From positions 9,114,001 to 9,178,000 of the forward strand of contig NZ_CP109442.1 of the NCBI RefSeq assembly GCF_036227205.1: a stretch of 64,000 nt of DNA. Direction: 5' to 3'. Source of the DNA: Amycolatopsis sp. NBC_01480 (GTDB lineage: Bacteria > Actinomycetota > Actinomycetes > Mycobacteriales > Pseudonocardiaceae). This document shows, piece by piece, positions 1 to 7,191 of the stretch. A program made the position numbers and the translations under genes. Position 1 is the first letter of the stretch. Every line of letters starts with the position of its first letter. The notes under the pieces were generated by a model. That model had not been told where the DNA came from. It saw only the letters and a list, made by a program, of their open reading frames with translations, and ran no database searches.

Positions 1-592
1 GCGAAGTGACCGCGCCGAGCGAGGCGATGAAGACCCATTTGCCCCACATGTCCGCCAGAATGGCGTCCGACAGCGTGGTGTCGAAGCCGGCGCCCGAGAG
101 CTCGGCGTGCACCTGCGCCAGCGCGGCGGGCGCGGGCTCGGCCCGGGCGCCGTAGGTCAGCGACTGGAGGTCGAACAGCCGGCGGATGTCGCCGTCACCG
201 TCCACTGTGGTCATCACGATCGCGACGCCGCCGAGCACGCGCTCCTCGCCGAAGCGGGCCACCAGCTCGTCGATGTGGCGCAGGCCGTTCAGCACCGGCA
301 GGATCAGCGTCCCCGGGCCCACCGCGGGCGCCACGTCCTCGATCGCCGCCGCCAGCCCGGCCGCCTTGACCGTGAACAGCACCAGGTCGTACGGCCCGGT
401 CACCTCGCCCGTGCGGACCAGTTTCGGGCTGAGCACGGTGTTCTCGCCCAGGCCGGTGATCCGCAGCCCGCGCTCCTCGATCAGCCGCGCCCGCCCGGGG
501 CGCACCAGGAAGGTCACGTCCCGGCCGGCCTGGGCCAGCCGGCCGCCGAAGAACCCGCCGGTCGCGCCGGCGCCGACCACCAGTATCCGCAT
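1..592 (-). CDS. Ketopantoate reductase family protein (3' part outside window)
   Basis: Likely NADPH-dependent reductase of the ApbA/PanE family; in the canonical member it reduces 2-dehydropantoate to pantoate for coenzyme A synthesis. The ATG at 592 gives an N-terminus with a Rossmann loop GAGATGG (residues 7-13). A TVKA segment and an LNGL segment match the family's NADPH and substrate motifs, and WGKWVF carries the lysine expected of the catalytic residue. About 197 residues are visible and the C-terminal domain lies beyond position 1. Several paralogues exist in actinomycetes, so a role in pantothenate synthesis itself is not certain. The family call is firm and the exact substrate is not. 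Confidence 0.85.
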   Translation of the reverse strand, partial: MRILVVGAGATGGFFGGRLAQAGRDVTFLVRPGRARLIEERGLRITGLGENTVLSPKLVRTGEVTGPYDLVLFTVKAAGLAAAIEDVAPAVGPGTLILPVLNGLRHIDELVARFGEERVLGGVAIVMTTVDGDGDIRRLFDLQSLTYGARAEPAPAALAQVHAELSGAGFDTTLSDAILADMWGKWVFIASLGAVTS

Positions 593-697
593 TCTGCTCG
601 TCACCCCGCCGACGGTAGGCCTCTGGCTTTCGACTGGCAAGGCAGACACGGGAGTCCCATCGCACAGTGCCACGGGCGGCGGGAAGGGTGTACGGCG

Positions 698-1204
698 TCA
701 GGCGCCGACGACGCCGTCGATGCCCTCGCGGAGGAAGTCGGCGTGGCCGTTGTGGCGGGCGTACTCGTGGATGAGGTGCAGCATCACCAGGCGCAGCGAG
801 ACGTCCTCGCCGCCGCGGTGGTTGCGGGCCACGACGTCGAGCGACTCCGCCCGCTCCTCGATCTCGCGTGCCCGCGCGACCTCGGCCTCCCAGGCGGCGA
901 ACGCCTCGGACCGCGTCGAGTCCGCCGCGTCGTAGGCGACCTGGAAGTCGCCCTCGGCGGACCAGACCAGGCCGACGTCCTCCTGGTCGATCACGCGGCG
1001 GAACCAGGCGCGCTCGACCTCGGCCAGGTGCCGCACCAGGCCCAGCAGCGACAGCGTCGACGGCGGCATCGACTGCCGCCGCAGGTCCTCATCGGACAGC
1101 CCGTCGCATTTCATCGCCAGCGTGGCGCGGTGGTAGTCGAGGAACGCGCGCAGCATCTCGCGCTCGCCCGCAGTCGTCGGCGGGCCGATCCGTTCCGTGC
1201 TCAT
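698..1204 (-). CDS. DinB/DUF664 family protein (mycothiol-transferase-like fold)
   Basis: A 168-residue cytoplasmic protein of the DinB four-helix superfamily. His59 (in LVRHLAEVERAWF) and the cluster HEYARHNGH (residues 146-154) supply the metal-binding histidines typical of the family, many members of which are mycothiol- or bacillithiol-dependent transferases in thiol-based detoxification. The ATG at 1204 is followed by a normal N-terminus and no earlier start is attractive. The next gene upstream on the same strand (DUF302) ends 31 bp away, so the two may share a transcript. The substrate cannot be told from sequence. Confidence 0.85.
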   Translation of the reverse strand: MSTERIGPPTTAGEREMLRAFLDYHRATLAMKCDGLSDEDLRRQSMPPSTLSLLGLVRHLAEVERAWFRRVIDQEDVGLVWSAEGDFQVAYDAADSTRSEAFAAWEAEVARAREIEERAESLDVVARNHRGGEDVSLRLVMLHLIHEYARHNGHADFLREGIDGVVGA

Positions 1205-1235
1205 CCGCGGTCCTTCCCCCAGGTGGTACCCGAGG

Positions 1236-1739
1236 TCAGGCTACCGGCGCGCCGAGGTGCGCCAGCAGGGCGGCGACCTTGTCGTCCAGCTCGCGCCCGA
1301 CCGCGGTGACCGCGGGCCGGGCGAAGCTGCCGAAACGGCTGCTGGGCAGGTCGACGGTGAACCAGGCCGCCCCGTCGCCGTCCTCGTGGATGGTGGTGCG
1401 CAGCGGCGCGTACAGCATCACGCCGGGGTCGTGGGCGAACATCCGCTGGGCGATGGTGTGGTTGCCCATCAGGTAGGTCACGCACGGCCGGACCGGGCCG
1501 GCCAGGGCCATCAGCGCCGCGGCGTCGGTCTCCCAATACCGCGTGAAACCGTGCGGCGCACCGGCTTGCGCGGCCGCCTCGACCTCCGGCCAGCCCGCGC
1601 CGTCGGCGATCAGGCGGCCCAGGCCCTCGAGGTCCACCCTCGGCACGGCCTCCTCGTACCGGGCCCGGAAATCGGCGAACGACGCCCGGGCGGACACCTC
1701 CAGCCGTACTGCTTCGTGGGCGATTCGGCGTGTGGCCAT
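1236..1739 (-). CDS. DUF302 domain-containing protein
   Basis: A 167-residue protein beginning at the ATG at 1739. The region PCVTYLMGNHTIAQRM followed by LYAPLRTTIHE and a C-terminal ELDDKVAALLAHLG matches DUF302, a small alpha/beta domain of unknown biochemical role. It has no signal peptide or membrane segment, so it is expected in the cytoplasm. It begins 26 bp after the MFS gene on the same strand and probably belongs to one operon with it and the DinB gene. Two direct repeats of TTCACTGTGGA lie just upstream of its start. Confidence 0.8.
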   Translation of the reverse strand: MATRRIAHEAVRLEVSARASFADFRARYEEAVPRVDLEGLGRLIADGAGWPEVEAAAQAGAPHGFTRYWETDAAALMALAGPVRPCVTYLMGNHTIAQRMFAHDPGVMLYAPLRTTIHEDGDGAAWFTVDLPSSRFGSFARPAVTAVGRELDDKVAALLAHLGAPVA

Positions 1740-1765
1740 GCGCTCCTCCAGTTCACTGTGGATGT

Positions 1766-2977
1766 TCACTGTGGACGGTCTCGGCGGCGGATCTCCAGGA
1801 ACACCAGCGGGGCCAGCGCCAGGCAGCAGGCGCCGATCACGGCGGCGACCAGCACCGTGGCCGAGGGCAGCCCGTGCGCGATCGCGAGCAGGCCGACGCC
1901 GATCACCGGGCCGCCGAGCCCGATGTAGCTCACCACGTAGTAGGTGCCGATCACCGAGCCGCGCTCCTCGGGCGGTGTGACGACGCCCAGCTCCGCCAGC
2001 GCGCCGGTGAACACCAGCCCGTGGCCGGCGCCGGTGCCGAGCATCGCGGGGATCACCAGCCACGGCAGGTGCGCGCCGTTCGCGAGGACCAGCACGGCCA
2101 GCCCGGCGGCGAGCACCAGCAGGCCGCTCGCCTGCGCCGCGGTGGGCGGCAGCCGGCGCGCGCCGAACTGGACGAACCCGGAGGTGGCGATCATCAGCGC
2201 GAGCGCCGCCGCGGCGACGGCGAGGTTGGCCGAGCCCAGCAGGGTGCCGACCAGCGACGGCACCACCGCGGAGAACATCCCGAGCACCGCCCAGGCCAGG
2301 AATGAGGACGCGGCCACGATCACGAACGTCCGACGGATCGCGGCCGGGACACCCAGCCGCGGCGGGCGCCAGCCGCGCACCTTCGCCGGCGCCGGCCGCG
2401 GCGTGCGGAACACCACCACCGCGACGGCCAGCACCACGACCGCGTGCACGGCAAAGGAAAGGTGCCGCGGCGCCGGGCCGTACTGGGCGAGCAGCCCGCC
2501 GGCCAACGGGCCGAGCGCGAGGCCGAAGGTGACGCACGCGGTGGCCGTCATCGCGGCCCGGCGCTGGCCCCGCGGCCCCTCCCCCGCACTGTCACCGAGC
2601 ATCGCCTGCGCCGCCGCCGCGCCCGCGCCCATGCCGAGCCCCTGCGCGACCCGCGCCACGAACAGCCAGCCGGTGCCCGGCGCCAGCGCGAACACCACGT
2701 CACCGATCAGGAACGCACCCAGCGCGAAGAGCATCGGGGCCCGCCGCCCGACCAGGTCCGACAACGGGCCGGAGACCAGCAGCGCGGGCACGATCACCGC
2801 CACCGCGGTCGCGTACAGCAGCGTCTGCACGAGCGCGGAGAAGCCGAAAGTGCCGCGCATCAACCCATACAGCGCACTCGGCAGGTTGTTGCCGGAGTAG
2901 AGCGCCGCCAGCGTCGCCGCCGCGGCCGCGAACGACCGGCGTCCGACGGCGGCGGGCACGAGCACTGATTCCGGCAT
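1766..2977 (-). CDS. MFS transporter
   Basis: A 403-residue polytopic membrane protein of the major facilitator superfamily, probably a proton-coupled exporter. The loop between membrane segments 2 and 3 reads SGPLSDLVGRRAPML, the classic MFS motif A (GxxxDRxGRR type), and about twelve hydrophobic segments follow. The start is the ATG at 2977. It heads a run of three same-strand genes (MFS, DUF302, DinB) with short gaps. The substrate is unknown. The HxlR gene just upstream on the same strand could regulate it, but a 46-bp palindrome separates them. Confidence 0.88.
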   Translation of the reverse strand: MPESVLVPAAVGRRSFAAAAATLAALYSGNNLPSALYGLMRGTFGFSALVQTLLYATAVAVIVPALLVSGPLSDLVGRRAPMLFALGAFLIGDVVFALAPGTGWLFVARVAQGLGMGAGAAAAQAMLGDSAGEGPRGQRRAAMTATACVTFGLALGPLAGGLLAQYGPAPRHLSFAVHAVVVLAVAVVVFRTPRPAPAKVRGWRPPRLGVPAAIRRTFVIVAASSFLAWAVLGMFSAVVPSLVGTLLGSANLAVAAAALALMIATSGFVQFGARRLPPTAAQASGLLVLAAGLAVLVLANGAHLPWLVIPAMLGTGAGHGLVFTGALAELGVVTPPEERGSVIGTYYVVSYIGLGGPVIGVGLLAIAHGLPSATVLVAAVIGACCLALAPLVFLEIRRRDRPQ

Positions 2978-3033
2978 GACCGAACCGTAGGCGAGTGGCT
3001 TTTTTAACGCAAGTCAGGGTGGGCAGTTCAGGG

Positions 3034-3079
3034 CTCGTGAGTGCCTATGCCGGTTCTAACCGTCATGAGCACTCACGAG
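3034..3079. repeat. 46-bp dispersed palindrome, copy 1
   Basis: An imperfect palindrome with arms CTCGTGAGTG and CACTCACGAG and centre GGTTCTAACC. It lies 8 bp beyond the stop codon of the HxlR gene. Three further copies occur at 10344, 25432 and, split by an insertion sequence, at 56701/58306. All sit directly after stop codons, so a role as a transcript 3'-end hairpin is plausible. There is no T-run, so it is not a textbook intrinsic terminator. Confidence 0.92.
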
Positions 3080-3086
3080 CTTTTGA

Positions 3087-3578
3087 TCAGGCCACTGGAT
3101 CGACCAGCGGGACCGGCTCGCGCGACCGCCACGGCCGGTACCAGAGCTGTTCCTCGCGCGGCATCGGCTCACCGCAGTGCGCGCAGTGCTCGCCGGGGCG
3201 GGTCTTCGCGCCGCAGGCCCGGTGGACGATGCGCATGCGGCCGGCCGGCGGGTCGGCGCGGGTGTGCTCGTCGCCCCAGGCGGCCAGGGCCAGCAGGACC
3301 GGCAAGGCGTCCGCGCCGGCCTGGGTGAGCCGGTACTCGTGGCGGGTGCGGCCGCCGTCGCGGTAGGGCAAGCGGGTGAGCAGGCCCGCGTCGGTCAGCT
3401 TGCCGAGACGGGTGGAGAGCACGTTGTCGGCGATGCCGAGCTCGCCGCGGAACTCGTCGAAGCGGGTGGTGCCGGTGTTGGCGTTGCGCAGAATCAGCAG
3501 CGTCCAGGGCTCGCCGAGGACGTCCACCGCGCGGGCGATGGGGCAGGGCTGGCCGGCCCATTCGATCCGTGGTGCCAT
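3087..3578 (-). CDS. HxlR family transcriptional regulator
   Basis: A 163-residue winged-helix DNA-binding protein. The segment CPIARAVDVLGEPWTLLILR and the following DEFRGELGIADNVLSTRL are the hallmark of HxlR regulators, often redox- or aldehyde-responsive. After the HTH domain (about residues 1-105) comes a short C-terminal stretch with HRACGAKTRPGEHCAHCG (C-x12-C-x2-C), which could bind a metal, an addition not found in all family members. ATG at 3578 was chosen because the family domain begins there; an in-frame extension to 3659 is unlikely. It is divergent from the secreted serine hydrolase, and an inverted repeat CTTGC-N5-GCAAG (3596-3610) lies in the shared promoter region. Confidence 0.88.
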   Translation of the reverse strand: MAPRIEWAGQPCPIARAVDVLGEPWTLLILRNANTGTTRFDEFRGELGIADNVLSTRLGKLTDAGLLTRLPYRDGGRTRHEYRLTQAGADALPVLLALAAWGDEHTRADPPAGRMRIVHRACGAKTRPGEHCAHCGEPMPREEQLWYRPWRSREPVPLVDPVA

Positions 3579-3595
3579 GCCAACACTCCCTCTGC

Positions 3596-3610
3596 CTTGC
3601 GCCGTGCAAG
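3596..3610. promoter_or_regulatory. Inverted repeat, candidate HxlR operator
   Basis: A perfect 5-5-5 inverted repeat, CTTGC-GCCGT-GCAAG, 18 bp upstream of the HxlR start and within the divergent promoter region shared with the gene at 3722. Its position suits autoregulation. Binding is inferred, not shown. Confidence 0.4.
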
Positions 3611-3721
3611 CCATTGCCGACGTTAGCACGCAGCCCCGGCCACAGCGTCCGCACAGCAAGACACAGCAAACGGACAGGCGGAATCCGGTGCCGAGCGGAA
3701 CTTCCGCCGCGTTGTCGAAGC

Positions 3722-4657
3722 ATGGCCGTACGACTGAGATGGACCCTCGCGGGCGCCGGGCTCACCGCGGCGGCGCTGACGGTCGTCGTCGCGCTCACCG
3801 CCGGCGGCCGCACCGTGACCACGGCCGCCGTCACCGAACCGCCCGCCCCGGCCCCGTCTTCGAGCAGTCCCCCACCGTCCACAAGTGAATCCCCTGCCAC
3901 CGCGCCGGAAGTCCCGTTGCCGGATCCCGCCGAGGTGGCCGAAGAGGTCACCGACGCGGTGAGCGCGGCGTCGAAGGGCACGGACGTGGGCCTCGTGGTG
4001 CTCGACCGCAAGACCGGCGCCACTCTTGCCTCCACCGACGCGGATACGCCGTACTACACCGCTTCCGTGGTCAAGCTCCTGATCGCGTTGGACTCGCTGT
4101 ACGACAACGGCGTCTGGCAAGTGCCCGCCGACAACGACGAGGACGACCTCACCGACATGATCTCCGGGAGCAACGACGCCATCGCGTCACAGCTGTGGGA
4201 GGAGGACGGCGGGACCACGATCGTCGGGCGGATGGCCGACCTGATGGGCCTGGACCACACCGTCGCGCCGACCGACCCCGGGCAGTGGGGCATGACGAAG
4301 ATGAGCCCGGACGACGTCGTCACCACCTACCAGTACCTGGAAGACACCGTGCCCGACGACACGGCGCAGCCGCTGCTCACCGCGATGGCCGAGGCCCGCC
4401 AGCCCGCCGACGACGGCTACCCGCAGTACTTCGGCATCCCCGACGGGCTGCCCGGCTCGAGCTGGCAGATCAAGCAGGGCTGGATGATCCTGCGCTCGGC
4501 GCTGGTGCTGAACACCACGGGTGTCGTCGACTCGCGCTACGTCGTGGTGCTGCTCACGCAACAGCCCGCCGCCACGTCCTCGGCGAAGGGGCGCGCCGCC
4601 GTCACCGCCGGTGTCAAGGCACTGGCCCCGACGCTCGCGGCAGCGACTGCGGACTGA
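3722..4657 (+). CDS. Secreted or membrane-anchored serine hydrolase, class A beta-lactamase-like
   Basis: A 311-residue protein with an N-terminal membrane segment (about residues 8-27), a Pro/Ser-rich linker (38-66) and a beta-lactamase-like domain. The S115-V-V-K118 tetrad matches the SxxK nucleophile motif, S150-N-D152 stands where class A enzymes have S-D-N, and K251-Q-G253 matches the KTG motif. It resembles the actinobacterial LppW-type proteins, which may act on cell-wall peptides rather than on antibiotics. The altered SDN motif and lack of an obvious omega-loop glutamate argue against a strong beta-lactamase. It starts at the ATG at 3722, divergent from the HxlR gene. Confidence 0.78.
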   Translation: MAVRLRWTLAGAGLTAAALTVVVALTAGGRTVTTAAVTEPPAPAPSSSSPPPSTSESPATAPEVPLPDPAEVAEEVTDAVSAASKGTDVGLVVLDRKTGATLASTDADTPYYTASVVKLLIALDSLYDNGVWQVPADNDEDDLTDMISGSNDAIASQLWEEDGGTTIVGRMADLMGLDHTVAPTDPGQWGMTKMSPDDVVTTYQYLEDTVPDDTAQPLLTAMAEARQPADDGYPQYFGIPDGLPGSSWQIKQGWMILRSALVLNTTGVVDSRYVVVLLTQQPAATSSAKGRAAVTAGVKALAPTLAAATAD

Positions 4658-4691
4658 TAAATCGCTGGCGCCCCAGGGGATACTGGTGATC

Positions 4692-5168
4692 ATGAGTGGG
4701 GAGATGAAGCTCGCGGAGGCGCTCGCGCTGCGCTCCGACGCCACGAAGCGGGTCGAGCAGCTGCGCACGCGCATCGTCGCGAACGCGCGTTACCAGGAAG
4801 GCGAGACACCGGCCGAGGACGCCGGTGAGCTGCTGGCCGAGGCCGGCTCCACATTGGACGAGCTGGAGTCCTTGATCCGCCGGATCAACCGCACCAACTC
4901 GGCCACCCCGCTGGGCCCCGGCACGATGACCGACGCCCTCGCCCGCCGCGACGTGCTCCGCCTGCGTCACAGCGTCCTCACCGCGGCCGCCGACGCCGCC
5001 GCCGGGCGCGCCCAGGGCATGGGCCGTCAGCTGCGTTCGGAGCTGCGGTACCTGGCCGCGCTGCCGGTCGCCGAACTGCGTGCGCGGGCCGACCGCGTGG
5101 CGGTGGAGCTGCGTGGGGTGGACGTCGACATTCAGCGCACCAACTGGGAGGCCGACCTCCTGGACTGA
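4692..5168 (+). CDS. DIP1984 family protein
   Basis: A 158-residue, strongly helical cytoplasmic protein matching the DIP1984 (septicolysin-like) family. Typical features are the N-terminal MKLAEALALRSDATKRVEQL, a central IRRINRTNSATPL, and a C-terminal RGVDVDIQRTNWEADLL. The function of the family is not established; the name septicolysin comes from one characterised homologue. The ATG at 4692 (MSGEMKLAE) fits the conserved N-terminus, and a much earlier in-frame start would overlap the preceding hydrolase gene. It lies 34 bp after that gene and could be co-transcribed. Confidence 0.8.
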   Translation: MSGEMKLAEALALRSDATKRVEQLRTRIVANARYQEGETPAEDAGELLAEAGSTLDELESLIRRINRTNSATPLGPGTMTDALARRDVLRLRHSVLTAAADAAAGRAQGMGRQLRSELRYLAALPVAELRARADRVAVELRGVDVDIQRTNWEADLLD

Positions 5169-5200
5169 ACTTCGGCACGGAAAGCAGGCTGTGCCAGTAG

Positions 5201-5278
5201 ATACCAAACCGACCGGAAGCAAACAGTTGGCACATCCGGTACCTGTCCTGGTCGGCTTGCTTCCGGTCTTTTTGGTAT
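5201..5278. repeat. Long imperfect hairpin
   Basis: Two 22-nt arms (5201-5222 and 5257-5278) match as inverted repeats at 20 of 22 positions: ATACCAAACC...GGAAGCAA against TTGCTTCC...GGTAT. It lies 32 bp after the DIP1984 gene. Its lower GC content relative to the surroundings suggests acquired sequence or the end of a lost mobile element. Confidence 0.6.
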
Positions 5279-5362
5279 GCCGCCCCGGGAAAGCGAGCAC
5301 AAGCCGAGAGCCGGCGGTCTTTCCGGCTCCCTCCTGGTACGCGGTGGGCAGCGCAGGGGTTC

Positions 5363-5396
5363 GATTCCCCGCCGACAATGCAGCCCAGCACCGGGT
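5363..5396 (+). other. tRNA-like T-arm fragment
   Basis: The stretch around 5370-5385 contains GGGGTTCGATTCCCC, a canonical T-loop with paired stem, followed by GCCGACA as a possible acceptor strand. No matching 5' acceptor strand (TGTCGGC), D-arm or anticodon arm lies upstream, so this is not a functional tRNA gene. It could be the 3' scar left when an integrative element duplicated a tRNA end, or chance. Confidence 0.35.
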
Positions 5397-5486
5397 ACAG
5401 GTGACCGCGCACGCGGCACACCTCACCACCACGTGCTGGTTCCCGGAGCGGGTGAGGGCGGGTCAGGGGATTTTCCGTGCCGTGGC

Positions 5487-5527
5487 GCGGCGTCTCCCGG
5501 TGTGACAACCGGGAGACGCCGCGTTTT
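5487..5527 (+). terminator. Strong hairpin with T-run between convergent genes
   Basis: A perfect 15-bp stem (5487-5501 with 5508-5522) with a 6-nt loop is followed by TTTT. It lies between the DIP1984 gene (+) and the flavin reductase gene (-), 3 bp from the latter's stop codon, and can serve transcription from both sides. Confidence 0.8.
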
Positions 5528-5529
5528 CC

Positions 5530-6231
5530 TCAGGTGGCGGACATCGACCGGGCCCGGTCGATGTCCGGGCCGCGGTAGAGGCGTTCCGGGATACTGGCCA
5601 AAGTGGACTCCCGCACCCGCGGGCCGAGGCCGTACAGCTGCTGGAAGCTCATGATCAGCGGCCGCCAGCGGTCCGGGTCGATGCGGTCGGACGTGCCGGG
5701 CAGGCGGATGTCCTCGTGCACGAACACCCGCTGGATGCGGACTTCCAGGCCGACCACACCCCCGCGCTGGGCCTCGTCGTCGTCGGCGAACGGGTGCACC
5801 GCTTCCAGCACGGCCTCCATCGCCACCGGGCATTCGGCGACGCGCGGCGGCGCCACCGTCTCGGACGGGACCGGGGTGAGGCCCGCGCGGCCGAACTTGT
5901 CCGCGACGTGGAAGTAGCCGCGCTGCACCTTGCCGGGCGGCACCGGGTCCGAACCGGTGGTCAGCGCGAGCCGGTCCACCGCGGCGGCCAGCGCGTCGGA
6001 CGGCAGGTTCAGCACGCACTCGCGGGTGCGCCGGAGGTTCACGGTCGTCTTCGAGCGCGCGCCGAGCCCCAGCATGCCGCGCCAGCCGAGCCAGAACGCG
6101 GACGACATCGGCGCCAGGTTCGGCGAACCGTCCTCATTGGACGTGGAGATCAGCACCACCGGCGTGCCGAAGTACAGGATGCCCGGCTCGATCGCCGTAT
6201 GGGCGGGAAAAGTCGTGTTCACGGCTCCCAT
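5530..6231 (-). CDS. Flavin reductase family protein
   Basis: A 233-residue cytoplasmic protein of the flavin reductase-like (FMN-binding split-barrel) superfamily. The N-terminal FGTPVVLISTSNEDGSPNLA and ARSKTTVNLRRTRECVLNL resemble the FMN-binding strands and loops of the family. Such proteins bind FMN and reduce flavins or other small molecules with NAD(P)H. ATG at 6231 (MGAVNTTFPAH) was preferred to the upstream in-frame ATG at 6282 because the extra residues are unlike the family. The next gene upstream (TauE/SafE) ends 55 bp away. The substrate is unknown. Confidence 0.8.
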   Translation of the reverse strand: MGAVNTTFPAHTAIEPGILYFGTPVVLISTSNEDGSPNLAPMSSAFWLGWRGMLGLGARSKTTVNLRRTRECVLNLPSDALAAAVDRLALTTGSDPVPPGKVQRGYFHVADKFGRAGLTPVPSETVAPPRVAECPVAMEAVLEAVHPFADDDEAQRGGVVGLEVRIQRVFVHEDIRLPGTSDRIDPDRWRPLIMSFQQLYGLGPRVRESTLASIPERLYRGPDIDRARSMSAT

Positions 6232-6286
6232 TCTGCGAAGCCGGCCGCCGGAGGGCTGGCGGGAAACGGACGTGGCGATCACCGCC

Positions 6287-7051
6287 TCAGCCCGCGAACG
6301 CCGCCCGCCCGAGCACCACCGCGAGCACCAGCCCGCCGATCCCGATGGCGATCCGCAACGGCGTCGCGGGCAGGTACCGCACGATCACCGAGCCCAGCCA
6401 CGAACCGGCCACCGAGCCGACACACAGCGCGAGCGCGGCCGGCCAGACCACGTCGCCGGTGAAGCAGAAGACGGCCGCGGCGATCAGGTTCGCGGTGCCG
6501 GTGGCGATGTTCTTGGCGGCGTTCGTGCGGGCCAGCGGCTGGCTCCAGACCGTGGTCAGCAGCGCGAGCATCAGCACCCCCGCCGCCGCGCCGAAGTACC
6601 CGCCGTACACGCCGACCAGGAACGCGGCGACCCCCGTCACCGGGCCGATCCCGTGGTGCTCCGCGCGTTCGGCCAGCCGGCGCAGCCGCGGCCCGGCCAT
6701 CAGCACCAGCGACGCGCCCCCGATCAGCCAGGGCACCACCTTGGTGAACGCGCCGGGCGGGGTCAGCAGCAGCACCAGGCTCCCGCAGCCGCCGCCGGCC
6801 GTGGTGATCAGGCACAACGGCAGCAGCCGCCGGCCCTGCCCCTTCAGCTCCGGCCGCGCGCCCGCCGCCGCCCCGGCCGTGGTGCCGAGCATCGCGACGG
6901 TGTTGGTCATGTTCGCGGCCAGCGGCGGCAGCCCGGCCGCCAGCAGCGCCGGGTACGACACGAGCGAGGCCAGCCCCGCGGTGGCGCCGGTGAGCCCCGC
7001 GCCCACCCCGGCCAGCAGCAACAGGGCGAGCTCGCCCGCGGTCAAGATCAC
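6287..7051 (-). CDS. TauE/SafE family sulfite exporter-like permease
   Basis: A membrane protein of about 254 residues with seven to eight hydrophobic segments. The pattern GAGLTGATAGLASLVSYPAL near the N-terminus and GVYGGYFGAAAGVLML in the second half are the duplicated TauE/SafE signature. Family members move sulfite, sulfoacetate or other organosulfur anions across the membrane. GTG at 7051 places the first membrane segment right at the N-terminus; an ATG at 7156 would add 35 polar residues and is less likely. It may form an operon with the flavin reductase gene. Confidence 0.82.
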   Translation of the reverse strand: MILTAGELALLLLAGVGAGLTGATAGLASLVSYPALLAAGLPPLAANMTNTVAMLGTTAGAAAGARPELKGQGRRLLPLCLITTAGGGCGSLVLLLTPPGAFTKVVPWLIGGASLVLMAGPRLRRLAERAEHHGIGPVTGVAAFLVGVYGGYFGAAAGVLMLALLTTVWSQPLARTNAAKNIATGTANLIAAAVFCFTGDVVWPAALALCVGSVAGSWLGSVIVRYLPATPLRIAIGIGGLVLAVVLGRAAFAG

Positions 7052-7191
7052 CCGGACATCAGACCATGCCGGGCCCGCGCGGCCGACGGCGTCCCGCTGT
7101 CCGAAATCGGACGGGATCCGCCCCGGCCCTTGCCCGGGGCCGGACGGCGTGACCACAATCGCGCCGACACGGTGACAAGGTTGTCAGCGAG

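Noticed and set aside
5363..5396. Functional tRNA gene
   Set aside because: Only a T-arm-like part is present; no anticodon arm, D-arm or matching acceptor strand.
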